Below, piece after piece: positions 29,982 through 39,885 of a DNA stretch of 41,179 nucleotides. Origin of the DNA: Methyloglobulus sp. (lineage in GTDB: Bacteria; Pseudomonadota; Gammaproteobacteria; Methylococcales; Methylomonadaceae); the NCBI GenBank assembly GCA_009695535.1, contig SHZQ01000003.1:1-41179 (forward strand). The letters run 5' to 3'. The position numbers and the translations under genes are program-made. The notes below the pieces were generated by a model. That model worked only from the letters and a program-made list of their open reading frames with translations. It ran no database searches and was not told the origin of the DNA. The stretch's first letter is position 1. Every line of letters starts with the position of its first letter.

Positions 29982-30073
29982 GTGCAGACCTACGCATTAA
30001 AACGGTGCAATAAGTTCACTCGTGGTGCATGGTGTCGTTTATTACAGAGGAAATCCCATCACATTTAGTGCAG
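29982..30073. promoter_or_regulatory. Cluster of four GTGCA half-sites, possible activator (NtrC-like) array
   Basis: GTGCA at 29982, 30005, 30025 and 30068. Confidence 0.3.
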
Positions 30074-30276
30074 AGGAACTACCTAGCAAGATTAATTTGA
30101 TGATTATTTAAAGCCCGGCTTTTGTTGATGGCCTTGTCGGCTTCATGCCTGTGAGTCGCATGTATTTTGGAATGCAAACCGAGGTTTGCAGCTCCACCCC
30201 ACCAATCGAGTTACCGCCTTCACTCGCTAACGCTATTTAAAATGCAGCGACATAAAAGTTTAATGCTTTACTAAAA

Positions 30277-30292
30277 TGGCACGACTATTGCT
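30277..30292 (+). promoter_or_regulatory. Sigma54-type -24/-12 promoter facing the nitrate transporter
   Basis: TGGCACGACTATTGCT matches TGGCACG-N4-TTGCW, 42 nt upstream of ATG 30335. Confidence 0.8.
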
Positions 30293-30334
30293 TATTACTC
30301 AATAACACCACTTTATTTAGGAAAGCTATCCGTA

Positions 30335-31825
30335 ATGTCATCACCAAAATTTAACCTGTTCTCATTTTCGGGGAACATGAAAATCCTCCACATGACCTGG
30401 ATGGCGTTTTTTATCAGCTTTGTCGTGTGGTTTAACCATGCGCCGTTAATGTTGACGATTGCCAAAACCTTGCACTTAAGCCAGTCGGAAATAAAAACCA
30501 TCCTGATCTTAAACGTGGCGATAACCATTCCGGCGCGGATTATTATCGGTATCCTAGTTGATAAGTTTGGCCCCAAGCGGACTTACTCGACGTTACTTGC
30601 GCTTGGCAGCATTCCTTGTTTTATGTTTGCGAGCGCGGATAATTTTCAACAACTAGCCCTTGCCCGATTCCTGATGGGCTTTATTGGTGCGGGTTTTGTG
30701 ATAGGCATCCGCATGGTTGGCGAGTGGTTTCCGGCGCGGCAAGTCGGGATTGCCGAAGGCATATATGGCGGTTGGGGTAATTTTGGCTCGGCGGCCGCCG
30801 CTATCGCATTGCCATCGCTTGCACTGCTTTTTGGCGGTGATGAAGGCTGGCGTTATGCGATAGCGTCCACAGGCATTATCGCACTGCTTTATTCCGTCGT
30901 GTATTTCTTCAGTGTGACAGACACACCCAAGGGTTCAACTTATTTCAAACCCAAAAAAGCAGGGGCTATGGAAGTCAGCAGCATCTGGGATTTGTTCTTT
31001 TATGTCGCAATGAACATTCCTTTGTACGCCACCTTAAGTTTGCTAACTTGGAAGCTGTCATCATCCGGCAGCGCAAACTACACCAATCTGTTATCAGACA
31101 CGGCCGCCATCTTCATCCATATCGGTATCTGGTGCTTATTCGTGTACAACGTCTACAAAATCATCCATGTCAATGAGGAACATTTACAAAAGCCAGTAGC
31201 AGAGATTCACAAATACAAGTTCAAACAAGTTGCGGTTCTGGACTTGGCGTATATGATTGCCTTCGGTTCAGAACTGGCGGTGGTATCAATGTTGCCGATG
31301 TTCTTTTTTGAAACCTTTCATCAATCTCAAAATATTACGATGGTGCAAGCAGGCTTATTGGGCGGGTGTTTTGCCTTTATCAACCTCATCGCCCGTCCGG
31401 CTGGCGGTTGGTTAAGTGATAAATTTGGGCGAAAATTATCCCTGTCTGTTTTTATCGCAGGGATGTCCGTCGGTTATTTCATCATGTCGTTCATTGATTC
31501 CTCATGGTCTATTCCAGTTGTCGTATTGCTTACCATGTCTTGCTCGTGCTTTGTGTCCGGCGGTTGCGGCGCAGTTTACGCCATCGTGCCGCTAATTAAA
31601 CGCCGCATGACTGGGCAAATCGCCGGTATGGTTGGTGCTTATGGTAATGTTGGTGGGGTATTATTTTTGACGGTTTTATCTTTTGTTACGCCAAGCATCT
31701 TCTTTTTGGTAATGCACGGGGTCGCTTTGGTAGTGCTGGTAGCCGTGCAATTTATTGATGAACCCAAAGGTCACATGGCAGAAGTGCAGGAAGATGGTAC
31801 GATTGAGATGATTGAATTAAATTAA
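30335..31825 (+). CDS. narK: MFS nitrate/nitrite transporter, NarK/NasA-transporter family
   Basis: 12-TM-like hydrophobicity; ITIPARIIIGILVDKFGPKRTYS, MGFIGAGFVIGIRMVGEWFPARQVGIAEGIYGGWGNFGSA, GGVLFLT. Confidence 0.9.
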   Translation: MSSPKFNLFSFSGNMKILHMTWMAFFISFVVWFNHAPLMLTIAKTLHLSQSEIKTILILNVAITIPARIIIGILVDKFGPKRTYSTLLALGSIPCFMFASADNFQQLALARFLMGFIGAGFVIGIRMVGEWFPARQVGIAEGIYGGWGNFGSAAAAIALPSLALLFGGDEGWRYAIASTGIIALLYSVVYFFSVTDTPKGSTYFKPKKAGAMEVSSIWDLFFYVAMNIPLYATLSLLTWKLSSSGSANYTNLLSDTAAIFIHIGIWCLFVYNVYKIIHVNEEHLQKPVAEIHKYKFKQVAVLDLAYMIAFGSELAVVSMLPMFFFETFHQSQNITMVQAGLLGGCFAFINLIARPAGGWLSDKFGRKLSLSVFIAGMSVGYFIMSFIDSSWSIPVVVLLTMSCSCFVSGGCGAVYAIVPLIKRRMTGQIAGMVGAYGNVGGVLFLTVLSFVTPSIFFLVMHGVALVVLVAVQFIDEPKGHMAEVQEDGTIEMIELN

Positions 31826-31831
31826 TTATCC

Positions 31832-33568
31832 ATGACCACATCTTCACTTAAAGCCACTTTAGGTTTTGCCACTGATAAAGGCTTAAAAGCCGACAATGAA
31901 GATTTTGTTGGCGCAATTATCCCGAACGAACCGCAATTGACCCACAAAGGCATCGTCGCGGCGATTGCTGATGGCATGAGCGGCAGCGATGCGGGTAAAT
32001 TGGCAAGCCAATCTTGTGTCGGCAGCTTCCTCAATGATTATTTCAGCACGCCGGATTCCTGGTCGGTTAAGCAAGCTGGACAAAAAATCCTTTCTGCCAC
32101 TAATTCCTGGCTGTATAGCCAAGGGCAAATCCGCTACCAATCGACCAAAGGCATGGTCAGCACCTTGAGCATCATCGTCTTAAAATCCACCACAGCCCAC
32201 CTCTTTCATGTCGGTGACTCCCGTATTTACCGCTTACGGAAAGGCAATCTTGAGCAAATCACCCGCGACCATCGCATCTGTATTTCCCAGGATAAAAATT
32301 ATCTTAGCCGAGCAATGGGCATAGAACCCAGGCTGGAAGTCGATTACAAATCTTTGCCGCTTGAGCAAAACGACTTGTTTTTGATGACCACGGACGGAAT
32401 CCACGATTTTATCGACGACAAAACCCTTAAGGCATTGCTGACAGAAAGCACCGACCTGACTTTGCTTGCTGAAAAAATTCTACAGCAAGCAAAAGCCAAT
32501 AACAGCGATGATAATCTGACTTGCCAATTGCTTAAGGTGGATGCGTTACCTGATGCAAAGGAAGATGAAATCCTGCGCCGCCATGCCAACTTACCGTTTC
32601 CCCCGCCGTTGCAAGCTGGCGCAATACTTGATGGCTATCGTATTGAGGAAGAATTACATGCCAGCAAGCGCACCCAGATATACCGCGCTTTGGATACCCT
32701 TACCAACACGCAAGTCATCTTAAAAACACCTTCGATACTCTACGACGACGACACCCATTTCATCGAACATTTTCTGCATGAAGAATGGGCTGGAAAACGG
32801 ATTAACCATGACAATGTTCTAAAAATCATCACACAAAATCGCCCCAAAAGTGCGGTGTATTACGTCACCGAATATCTGGAAGGGCAAACTCTCAGGGACT
32901 GGATGATGGCAAACCCCAAAGCCGACATCATCACAGCTAGGAAAATAGTGGGGCAAATAGCCAAGGGGCTTCGCGCATTCCACCGCAAGGAAATGTTGCA
33001 CCAAGACCTAAAACCAGAAAACATCATGTTTGACAAAAATGGCGTGGTCAAAATTATCGACTTTGGCTCGGTAAAAATTGCCGGCATCGCTGAAATTACC
33101 CCCACTGATCTTGACGGAGCAGATAATATACTTGGCACCTTGAATTACACCGCGCCGGAATACCACACGGGGCAACGCGGCAGCATAAAATCAGACCTGT
33201 ACTCGCTGGCGGTAATTACCTACGAAATGCTCAACGGCAGTTTACCTTTTGGTGAGGATATGCCGGAAAAGCCCAGCCAAGGCTATCTCGCCAATTTACG
33301 CTATGTCCCTAGTTTTCATCACAACCCTATGACACCCATCTGGATTGACGGCGCGTTGAAAAAAGCCACTTCAATTACGCCAGGGCTGCGTTATGAGGAA
33401 TTATCGGAATTTCTTTACGACCTCAACACCCCTAACCCTAGCTTTATACGAACTGAAGACGGTATTCCTCTAATACAACGCAATCCTTTACGATTCTGGC
33501 AGGGTTTATCTGCGATTCTCATCATTATTAATCTGGTCTTGTTGTATTTAATGACTTTAATGCAGTAA
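31832..33568 (+). CDS. PP2C-type phosphatase/Ser-Thr protein kinase fusion with C-terminal TM
   Basis: VAAIADGMSGSDAGKLAS, LFHVGDSRIYRL, MTTDGIHD; kinase motifs LHQDLKPENIMF, IDFGSVKI, TLNYTAPEY; C-term LSAILIIINLVLLYLMTL. Confidence 0.9.
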   Translation: MTTSSLKATLGFATDKGLKADNEDFVGAIIPNEPQLTHKGIVAAIADGMSGSDAGKLASQSCVGSFLNDYFSTPDSWSVKQAGQKILSATNSWLYSQGQIRYQSTKGMVSTLSIIVLKSTTAHLFHVGDSRIYRLRKGNLEQITRDHRICISQDKNYLSRAMGIEPRLEVDYKSLPLEQNDLFLMTTDGIHDFIDDKTLKALLTESTDLTLLAEKILQQAKANNSDDNLTCQLLKVDALPDAKEDEILRRHANLPFPPPLQAGAILDGYRIEEELHASKRTQIYRALDTLTNTQVILKTPSILYDDDTHFIEHFLHEEWAGKRINHDNVLKIITQNRPKSAVYYVTEYLEGQTLRDWMMANPKADIITARKIVGQIAKGLRAFHRKEMLHQDLKPENIMFDKNGVVKIIDFGSVKIAGIAEITPTDLDGADNILGTLNYTAPEYHTGQRGSIKSDLYSLAVITYEMLNGSLPFGEDMPEKPSQGYLANLRYVPSFHHNPMTPIWIDGALKKATSITPGLRYEELSEFLYDLNTPNPSFIRTEDGIPLIQRNPLRFWQGLSAILIIINLVLLYLMTLMQ

Positions 33569-33605
33569 TCTTTAGCTCAATGTGCCAACTAATATTGAGC
33601 TTGCA

Positions 33606-34604
33606 ATGCCCAACAAATCAACTTTTCAACCCGCTTGGTGGCTACGTAATTGCCACTTACAAACGATTTATCCGGCATTATTGAGGAATAATGCCAATCC
33701 ACCCGATTACCATCGAGAAAGACTGGTAACGCCTGACGATGATTTTATTGACGTTGATTTCTGCGGAATCGGCGATCAACCGCTGGTCATCTTGCTGCAC
33801 GGATTAACTGGCAGCTCCCAATCAGGCTATATTAAAGGTCTGCAACATAGCTTGCAAAAGCAGGGATTGCGGAGTGCTGCACTTAATTTTCGTGGCTGCA
33901 GCGGTCAGTCGAATAACCGAGCGCGGTGCTATCATTCCGGCGAAACGGAAGATATTCAGTTTCTCTATCAAACCTTACGGCAACGCGAACCCCATACACC
34001 CATCGCAGCCGCCGGTTTTTCTTTAGGTGGTAACGTTCTACTAAAGTGGCTGGGCGAGCAAGGACAACACGTCAACTTGTTTGCTGCCGTGGCGGTTTCC
34101 GTGCCTTTGCTGCTGGGAATTTGCGCAACAAAACTGGATAGCGGCTTTGCAACGCGCTACCGCAGTAATCTACTGAACGAATTGAAAGCCTATCTACACA
34201 ACAAACTCGCGCATTTGGAAACCATAGGTCACACAGAAGATGCGCTGAAAATTAAAGCACTGGGCGATTTATCAACGATCAACTCATTTTGGGAATACGA
34301 TGACAAGGTCGTTGCTAAATTACACGGGTTTGCCGATGTCCACGACTATTACCAGCGATCCAGTTCCAGGCAATACCTTAAGTCGATAACGGTACCCATG
34401 CTCTTAATTCAGTCAATTGACGATCCGTTTATGACATCCGATGTCTTACCTAGGCTCGCTGAAATATCGCCATCTGTGCAACTCGAATTCACCCAACATG
34501 GCGGTCATGTCGGCTTTATAACTGGACGCATTCCATTTAAGCCGCAGTATTGGCTAGAGCAACGGATACCAGAATTTTTGCTTAACTTTGCACCTATCGA
34601 ATGA
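33606..34604 (+). CDS. YheT-family alpha/beta hydrolase
   Basis: PAWWLRNCHLQTIYPALLR, ILLHGLTGSSQSGYI, GFSLGGNVLLKWLGE, HGGHVGFI. Confidence 0.9.
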   Translation: MPNKSTFQPAWWLRNCHLQTIYPALLRNNANPPDYHRERLVTPDDDFIDVDFCGIGDQPLVILLHGLTGSSQSGYIKGLQHSLQKQGLRSAALNFRGCSGQSNNRARCYHSGETEDIQFLYQTLRQREPHTPIAAAGFSLGGNVLLKWLGEQGQHVNLFAAVAVSVPLLLGICATKLDSGFATRYRSNLLNELKAYLHNKLAHLETIGHTEDALKIKALGDLSTINSFWEYDDKVVAKLHGFADVHDYYQRSSSRQYLKSITVPMLLIQSIDDPFMTSDVLPRLAEISPSVQLEFTQHGGHVGFITGRIPFKPQYWLEQRIPEFLLNFAPIE

Positions 34605-34652
34605 AATGCTAAACCTGTTATAGCCCAATCCAATCATAAACACCGGAAAAAC

Positions 34653-35105
34653 ATGACCTTGCAAATATGGATAGATGCTGATGCCTGCCCCAATGTTATC
34701 AAAGACATTTTGTTTAAGGCAGCAGAACGCAGGCAATTACCCTTAATATTGGTTGCGAATCGGTTTTTAGCAACGCCGCCTTCCCTGTTTATTAAAGCCA
34801 TACAGGTTGCCGGTGGATTTGATGTGGCTGACAACTATATTGTCCAGCAGTGCAAAGCCAATGACTTAGTGATTACCGCCGATATTCCCCTGGCAGCAGA
34901 AGTGGTCGCCAAACACGCATTCGCGCTAAACCCCAGAGGCGAGTTATACACCAAAGAAAACATCAAAGAACACTTAGCGATGCGTGATTTTATGACCGAA
35001 ATGCGCGATACCGGACAAACTTCCGGCGGCCCTTCTGCATTTGGACAACGAGATAAACAAGCCTTTGCCAATGCGCTGGATCGGTTTTTGGCGAGACGTT
35101 GTTAG
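34653..35105 (+). CDS. YaiI/YqxD (UPF0178) family protein
   Basis: [101 protein letters not shown]. Confidence 0.95.
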   Translation: MTLQIWIDADACPNVIKDILFKAAERRQLPLILVANRFLATPPSLFIKAIQVAGGFDVADNYIVQQCKANDLVITADIPLAAEVVAKHAFALNPRGELYTKENIKEHLAMRDFMTEMRDTGQTSGGPSAFGQRDKQAFANALDRFLARRC

Positions 35106-35240
35106 TAGCTATTGCATTTAGAATAATTAGCGTAGGGTGCGTTTTGCGCCCCCAAAAACATTAGTGTTTTAAGCAACCTTACCAAATCAACAACCAACCG
35201 ATTTGTCGTTTTTCGGTGCATGGAATGCACTCGACATGGC

Positions 35241-36186
35241 TTACGTTTCTATCTCAACCCGATTTCGACCCTTTTGCTTCGCGCTGTACAACGCCATATC
35301 CGCTCTGTGCAAGCAATCTTCGATGCCTTTGTCTTGATCTATACATAGCAACGCCGATGCTAATCGTACAATTAACTTCAATGCCGTGAATGGAATGCGT
35401 ATGCTCTGCTATGCCTCGCCTTAAGCGTTCGCCCAATTGGGCAGCTTGGTTTAACGCCGTTTTTGGTAACAATACGGCAAATTCCTCGCCGCCGATTCAC
35501 GCGAAAATCTCCGAACCATCGATTCTACCAAAAACGTCAACCTGCCTTAGTGAGGCACTGATGCTTACACAAACCGATTTCAACACTTCGTCACCCATTA
35601 GATGACCATAGTTATCATTTATTTGCTTGAAATGGTCGATATCTAAAATGCCGACGGGCAATGGGTTTGAGTAGCGTTTGCTACGTTCAACCTCCAAATT
35701 TGCCCGTTCAAAAAAATATCGCCGATTGGCTACGCCAGGCAGGGGATATTGAAAGCTTAGGTCTTTAAGCTTTATTTCAATTTCTTTTTGTGCAGTGATG
35801 TCGCGGAAAAACCACACTCGTCCAAGATATTTGCCTTCTTTACTGAATAACGGCATTGTTTGCCGTTCTACAGCTCTCCCATCTAATAATTCAACTTCAC
35901 CTTGATTGCTTAGATGGTGATTTTCCTGCAATCCCTGAACTATTGTCAGAATCTCATCCTGATTTTTCATCTGGGTGAGGGCTTCCGATAATATCGGCTC
36001 ATTTTCGAGTCCAATGGCGGTACCGGGTTATGAACCTTGTAATAACTCGTGGTCTATGTGCCAAATATCGACAAATTTACGGTTATGAGAAACAATAATA
36101 TTGCGTTCATCAACAACCATAATACCAGTGGGTGATGACTCGTAAATTGCTTTTATGAGTGTGTTCTGAAATTCTACATCGTTCAT
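35241..36186 (-). pseudogene. PAS-GGDEF diguanylate cyclase, two in-frame stops and one frameshift
   Basis: MNDVEFQNTLIKAIYESSPTGIMVVDERN...LLQGS*PGTAIGLENEP...ILDIDHFKQINDNYGHLMGDEVL...FGRIDGSEIFA*IGGEEFAVLLPKT...SIGVA, then frameshift to CIDQDKGIEDCLHRADMALYSAKQKGRNRVEIET*. Confidence 0.9.
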
Positions 36187-36304
36187 GCAAACTCCACGTT
36201 TTTAACCCATTCACACGATGCCCTGTGCCAGCCTTAGAATACGCCGAGATACGAGTTACATCAACCAACAATACGGCCCTTCGCTCAGCGCATCTAGCAT
36301 TGAA

Positions 36305-37471
36305 TTACTTCGCCGTCGCCCGATAATACTCAATCGCTGCCGCCACGCCACTGCCCGGTTTAATATCAAAACCATTATCCAGCAACGCCATTTCCACCCC
36401 GGCAATCGCGCCTAACATAGATACATCGTTCATGTCGCCGACGTGGCCGATACGGAAGGCTTTGCCAGCCAATTCCGACAAGCCTGCGCCCAGGGAGATA
36501 TTGTATTTGCTGAACGCCGTGCTGATGACGTGACGGGCATCCTTGTCTTCCGGCACCATGATGGCGGTGACGGTATTGGATTCAAATCCTGGCTGGGCGC
36601 ATTGCTTTAAGCCCCAGGCGGCAACGGCTTTTCTTGTGCCTTCTGCCAAGCGGTGATGACGGGCGTAGACATTTTCCATGCCTTCTTCCAGCAATAAATC
36701 CAGCGCCTTACGTAAGCCATACAGGATAGGCAGGTTGGGAGTATAAGGCGTGTAGCCATCCTTATTAGCATTCATTTGATCGCGTAAATCTAGGAAACAA
36801 CGTGGGTAAGTGGATGTTTCGGTAGCTTTTAAGGCTTTTTGGCTGAACGCCAAAAATGCGCCACCCGCAGGCAGCATGAAACCTTTTTGCGATCCGCTGA
36901 TCGCGCCGTCCACACCCCATTCGTCCATACGGAAATCCAGGCTGGCAATGGAACTTACTCCATCTACAAACATGAATGCAGGATGCTTTGCCGCATCCAT
37001 TGCTTTGCGAACTCCAGCAATGTCGCTGGTTACGCCTGTGGCGGTTTCGTTATGGGTAGCGAGAAATGCTTTGATCTCGTGGTTTTTATCTTCTTTCAGC
37101 CGCGCTTCAAGATGGTCTAGCGGGATGCCTTTACCCCATTCGACTTGATGGATTTCGACATCAAAACCTAAGCGCTTTGCCATTTCGGCCCAGAGATGGC
37201 CGAATTGCCCAAAGCGATAGATCAGCACTTTATCGCCAGGATTTAAGCAGTTGGTCAACGCAATTTCCCAACCTGCTGTTCCAGTTGCGGGGAAGATGAA
37301 GCACTGCCCAGTTTCGGTGCGGAAAATCTTTTTTAGATCCTGCAACAGTGGAGTCAGCAGTTTGGGGAAGATTGGAGAACGATGGTCTTCCATCGCAATG
37401 TGCATCGCATTAAGGACTTCGTTGGGTACGTTGGTGGGGCCTGGAATATACAGGTGATTACGACCAGCCAT
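36305..37471 (-). CDS. sgaA: Serine-glyoxylate aminotransferase
   Basis: AGRNHLYIPGPTNVPNEVLNAMHIAMEDHRSPIFPKL, FPATGTAGWEIALTN, FVDGVSSIASLDFRMDEWGVDGAISGSQKGFMLPAG. Confidence 0.95.
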   Translation of the reverse strand: MAGRNHLYIPGPTNVPNEVLNAMHIAMEDHRSPIFPKLLTPLLQDLKKIFRTETGQCFIFPATGTAGWEIALTNCLNPGDKVLIYRFGQFGHLWAEMAKRLGFDVEIHQVEWGKGIPLDHLEARLKEDKNHEIKAFLATHNETATGVTSDIAGVRKAMDAAKHPAFMFVDGVSSIASLDFRMDEWGVDGAISGSQKGFMLPAGGAFLAFSQKALKATETSTYPRCFLDLRDQMNANKDGYTPYTPNLPILYGLRKALDLLLEEGMENVYARHHRLAEGTRKAVAAWGLKQCAQPGFESNTVTAIMVPEDKDARHVISTAFSKYNISLGAGLSELAGKAFRIGHVGDMNDVSMLGAIAGVEMALLDNGFDIKPGSGVAAAIEYYRATAK

Positions 37472-37614
37472 GGTGTTGCCTCTAAGGTAGTTGTTAAATG
37501 GGGTTTGGTGATTTCTGGTGCAGTGAAAAACTGATTTTATCTGTAATACTGCACCTTAATGTCGGTAATAATGACATAGCCAAAAATAATCGGCAATCAC
37601 TCGCACGTTAAAAA

Positions 37615-37642
37615 TTGACTTTACTTGCACTAAACGTAGAAT
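37615..37642 (+). promoter_or_regulatory. Sigma70-like promoter upstream of mcl
   Basis: TTGACT-N16-TAGAAT, about 84 nt upstream of ATG 37726. Confidence 0.45.
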
Positions 37643-37725
37643 GGTGGGTTGATTTTGATATGGATTTTGTGATGATAGCTCGAACTGTCCTCCAAATTCC
37701 CCCAGTTACAAATTAGGATTATTTA

Positions 37726-38676
37726 ATGAGTCATACTTTATACACAGCGTCTGTACAACGCGTTCAACGCTGTGAATTAGCGGTTCCGGGTTCAAGCCCT
37801 GAAATGTTTGAAAAAGCGTTGAAGAGTGGTGTAGATTTCATTTTTCTTGATTTGGAAGACGCGGTTGCACCGGACGATAAGCTGCAAGCACGTAAGAACG
37901 TCATCCAAGCAATCAACGATATTGACTGGAAAAGCCGCGGCATCACGGTTTCTGTCCGCATCAATGGCTTGGATACGCAATATATGGTGCGTGATGTCGT
38001 CGATCTGGTCGAACAAGCAGGTGCGAAAATAGACACGATACTTATCCCAAAAGTCGGGGTTTATGCCGATGTGTATATGGTGGAAGCTATGCTTAACCAA
38101 TTAGAAATGCAGCAAGGCTTAAAAAATAAAATCGGTATTGAAGCCCTGATTGAAACCGCCCTGGGTATGGCGAACGTTGAAGACATCGCACGTAATGGCG
38201 CATGTGGTCGGCTTGAGGCATTGCACTTTGGTGTTGCTGATTACGCCGCCAGCAATCGAGCCAGGACGACTAATATCGGCGGCCTGAACCCTGATTATCC
38301 TGGTGACCAATGGCATGCAGCCATTAGCCGGATGACAGTAGCTTGTCGTGCATTCGGTCTGCGGCCTATTGATGGGCCTTTTGGCGACTTTAAAGATCCC
38401 GACGGCTTCAAGGCTGCTGCAAAACGGGCAGCGGCATTAGGATGTGAAGGCAAATGGGCGATCCATCCCTCACAAGTCGAATTGGCTAATGAAGTGTTCA
38501 CGCCACCTGCTGCTGAAGTCGAAAAAGCCAAACGCATCCTTATTGCATTGCAAGAAGCCGCAGCGCAAGGCAAAGGCGCAGCCGCCTTGGATGGTCGCTT
38601 GATTGATGCTGCTTCCGAAAAAATGGCGAACAATGTCGTACGGGCAGCAGAAGCTATTGCTGCAAAAACCAAATAA
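37726..38676 (+). CDS. mcl: Malyl-CoA lyase (L-malyl-CoA/beta-methylmalyl-CoA lyase)
   Basis: RCELAVPGSSPEMFEKALKSGVDFIFLDLEDAVAPDDK, LIPKVGVYADVYMVE, KWAIHPSQV. Confidence 0.94.
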   Translation: MSHTLYTASVQRVQRCELAVPGSSPEMFEKALKSGVDFIFLDLEDAVAPDDKLQARKNVIQAINDIDWKSRGITVSVRINGLDTQYMVRDVVDLVEQAGAKIDTILIPKVGVYADVYMVEAMLNQLEMQQGLKNKIGIEALIETALGMANVEDIARNGACGRLEALHFGVADYAASNRARTTNIGGLNPDYPGDQWHAAISRMTVACRAFGLRPIDGPFGDFKDPDGFKAAAKRAAALGCEGKWAIHPSQVELANEVFTPPAAEVEKAKRILIALQEAAAQGKGAAALDGRLIDAASEKMANNVVRAAEAIAAKTK

Positions 38677-38700
38677 CCACAGAAACACGAGGAAGATGCC

Positions 38701-39885
38701 GTGGATATTCATGAGTATCAAGCAAAAGAATTATTAAGCGGCTACGGCGTTAAAATTGCCGAGGGCGCGTTGGCTTACAGCCCCGAAGATGCGGTGCAAC
38801 GCGCACGCGATATTGGCGGTCATATCTGGGCTGTGAAAGCACAAATTCACTCTGGCGCACGCGGCAAAGCTGGCGGAATTAAAATCTGCAAAACGCACGA
38901 AGAAGTTGCCGAAGCGGCGGAATATTTATTAGGCAAACGCTTAGTTACCCATCAAACCGGCCCTGCGGGAAAAGTTTGTAGCCGATTGTATATTGAAGCC
39001 GGAACGGAAATCGCCAAAGAATTGTATTTTTGCTTCCTGGTTGACCGCGGCTCAGAACGTATCGTCATGGTCGGCTCCTCGCAAGGCGGCATGGATATTG
39101 AAGAGTTGGCGGAGACTAATCCCGATGCCATCACCAAAATTTACATCGAACCCGCCGTAGGATTGCAGGATTATCAAGCGCGGCAAATGGCTTTTGCGAT
39201 GGGTTTGGATGCAGAAATTATGAGCCACGCGATCAAAACCATCCGAGGCTGCTACCGCGCTTTGCGTGAGTTAGATGTCAGCATGCTGGAGATCAATCCA
39301 CTGGTCGTGACCAATCATCACGAACTGATTGCGCTAGATGCAAAAATGAGCTTCGACGACAACGCTTTGTTTCGTCAGCCGAAAATTGCCGAATTACGCG
39401 ACAAAACCCAAGAAGATCCCCGCGAAATGGCAGCAGCCGACCGTGGTTTAAGCTATGTCGGCTTAGATGGCGACATCGGCTGCATGATTAACGGCGCTGG
39501 CTTGGCAATGGCGACAATGGACATGATTAAACTGGCAGGTGGCGAGCCCGCAAACTTTCTTGACGTGGGCGGCGGCGCATCCGCAGAACGCACCGAAAAA
39601 GCATTTCGCTTAGTACTAGCCGATGAAAATGTAAAAGCCATGCTAGTGAACATTTTTGCAGGTATCAACCGTTGCGACTGGATTGCTGAAGGAGTCGTCC
39701 ATGCCGTACAAAAACTGGATATGAAAATTCCGCTCATCGTCAGGCTTTCAGGCACAAACGTAGAAGAAGGTCGTCGCATTATTGCGGAAAGCGGCTTGCC
39801 GATTATTACCGCAGACACCTTGGCAGAAGCGGCTGAGAAAGCCGTGCAAGCTCGAAATGCTGCCGTTACTAAGGGAGGCTGCTAG
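38701..39885 (+). CDS. mtkA: Malate-CoA ligase (malate thiokinase) beta subunit
   Basis: [17 protein letters not shown] (GTG start), [60 protein letters not shown]. Confidence 0.93.
   Translation: MDIHEYQAKELLSGYGVKIAEGALAYSPEDAVQRARDIGGHIWAVKAQIHSGARGKAGGIKICKTHEEVAEAAEYLLGKRLVTHQTGPAGKVCSRLYIEAGTEIAKELYFCFLVDRGSERIVMVGSSQGGMDIEELAETNPDAITKIYIEPAVGLQDYQARQMAFAMGLDAEIMSHAIKTIRGCYRALRELDVSMLEINPLVVTNHHELIALDAKMSFDDNALFRQPKIAELRDKTQEDPREMAAADRGLSYVGLDGDIGCMINGAGLAMATMDMIKLAGGEPANFLDVGGGASAERTEKAFRLVLADENVKAMLVNIFAGINRCDWIAEGVVHAVQKLDMKIPLIVRLSGTNVEEGRRIIAESGLPIITADTLAEAAEKAVQARNAAVTKGGC

Noticed and set aside
35497-35499. In-frame TGA in the GGDEF gene as selenocysteine recoding
   Set aside because: The gene also has an upstream TAA and a downstream frameshift, and the site is not a known Sec family; decay or sequence error is simpler.
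37781-37800. ggttccgggttcaagccc resembling a tRNA T-arm
   Set aside because: Lies inside the mcl coding sequence (AVPGSSPE) with no cloverleaf around it.
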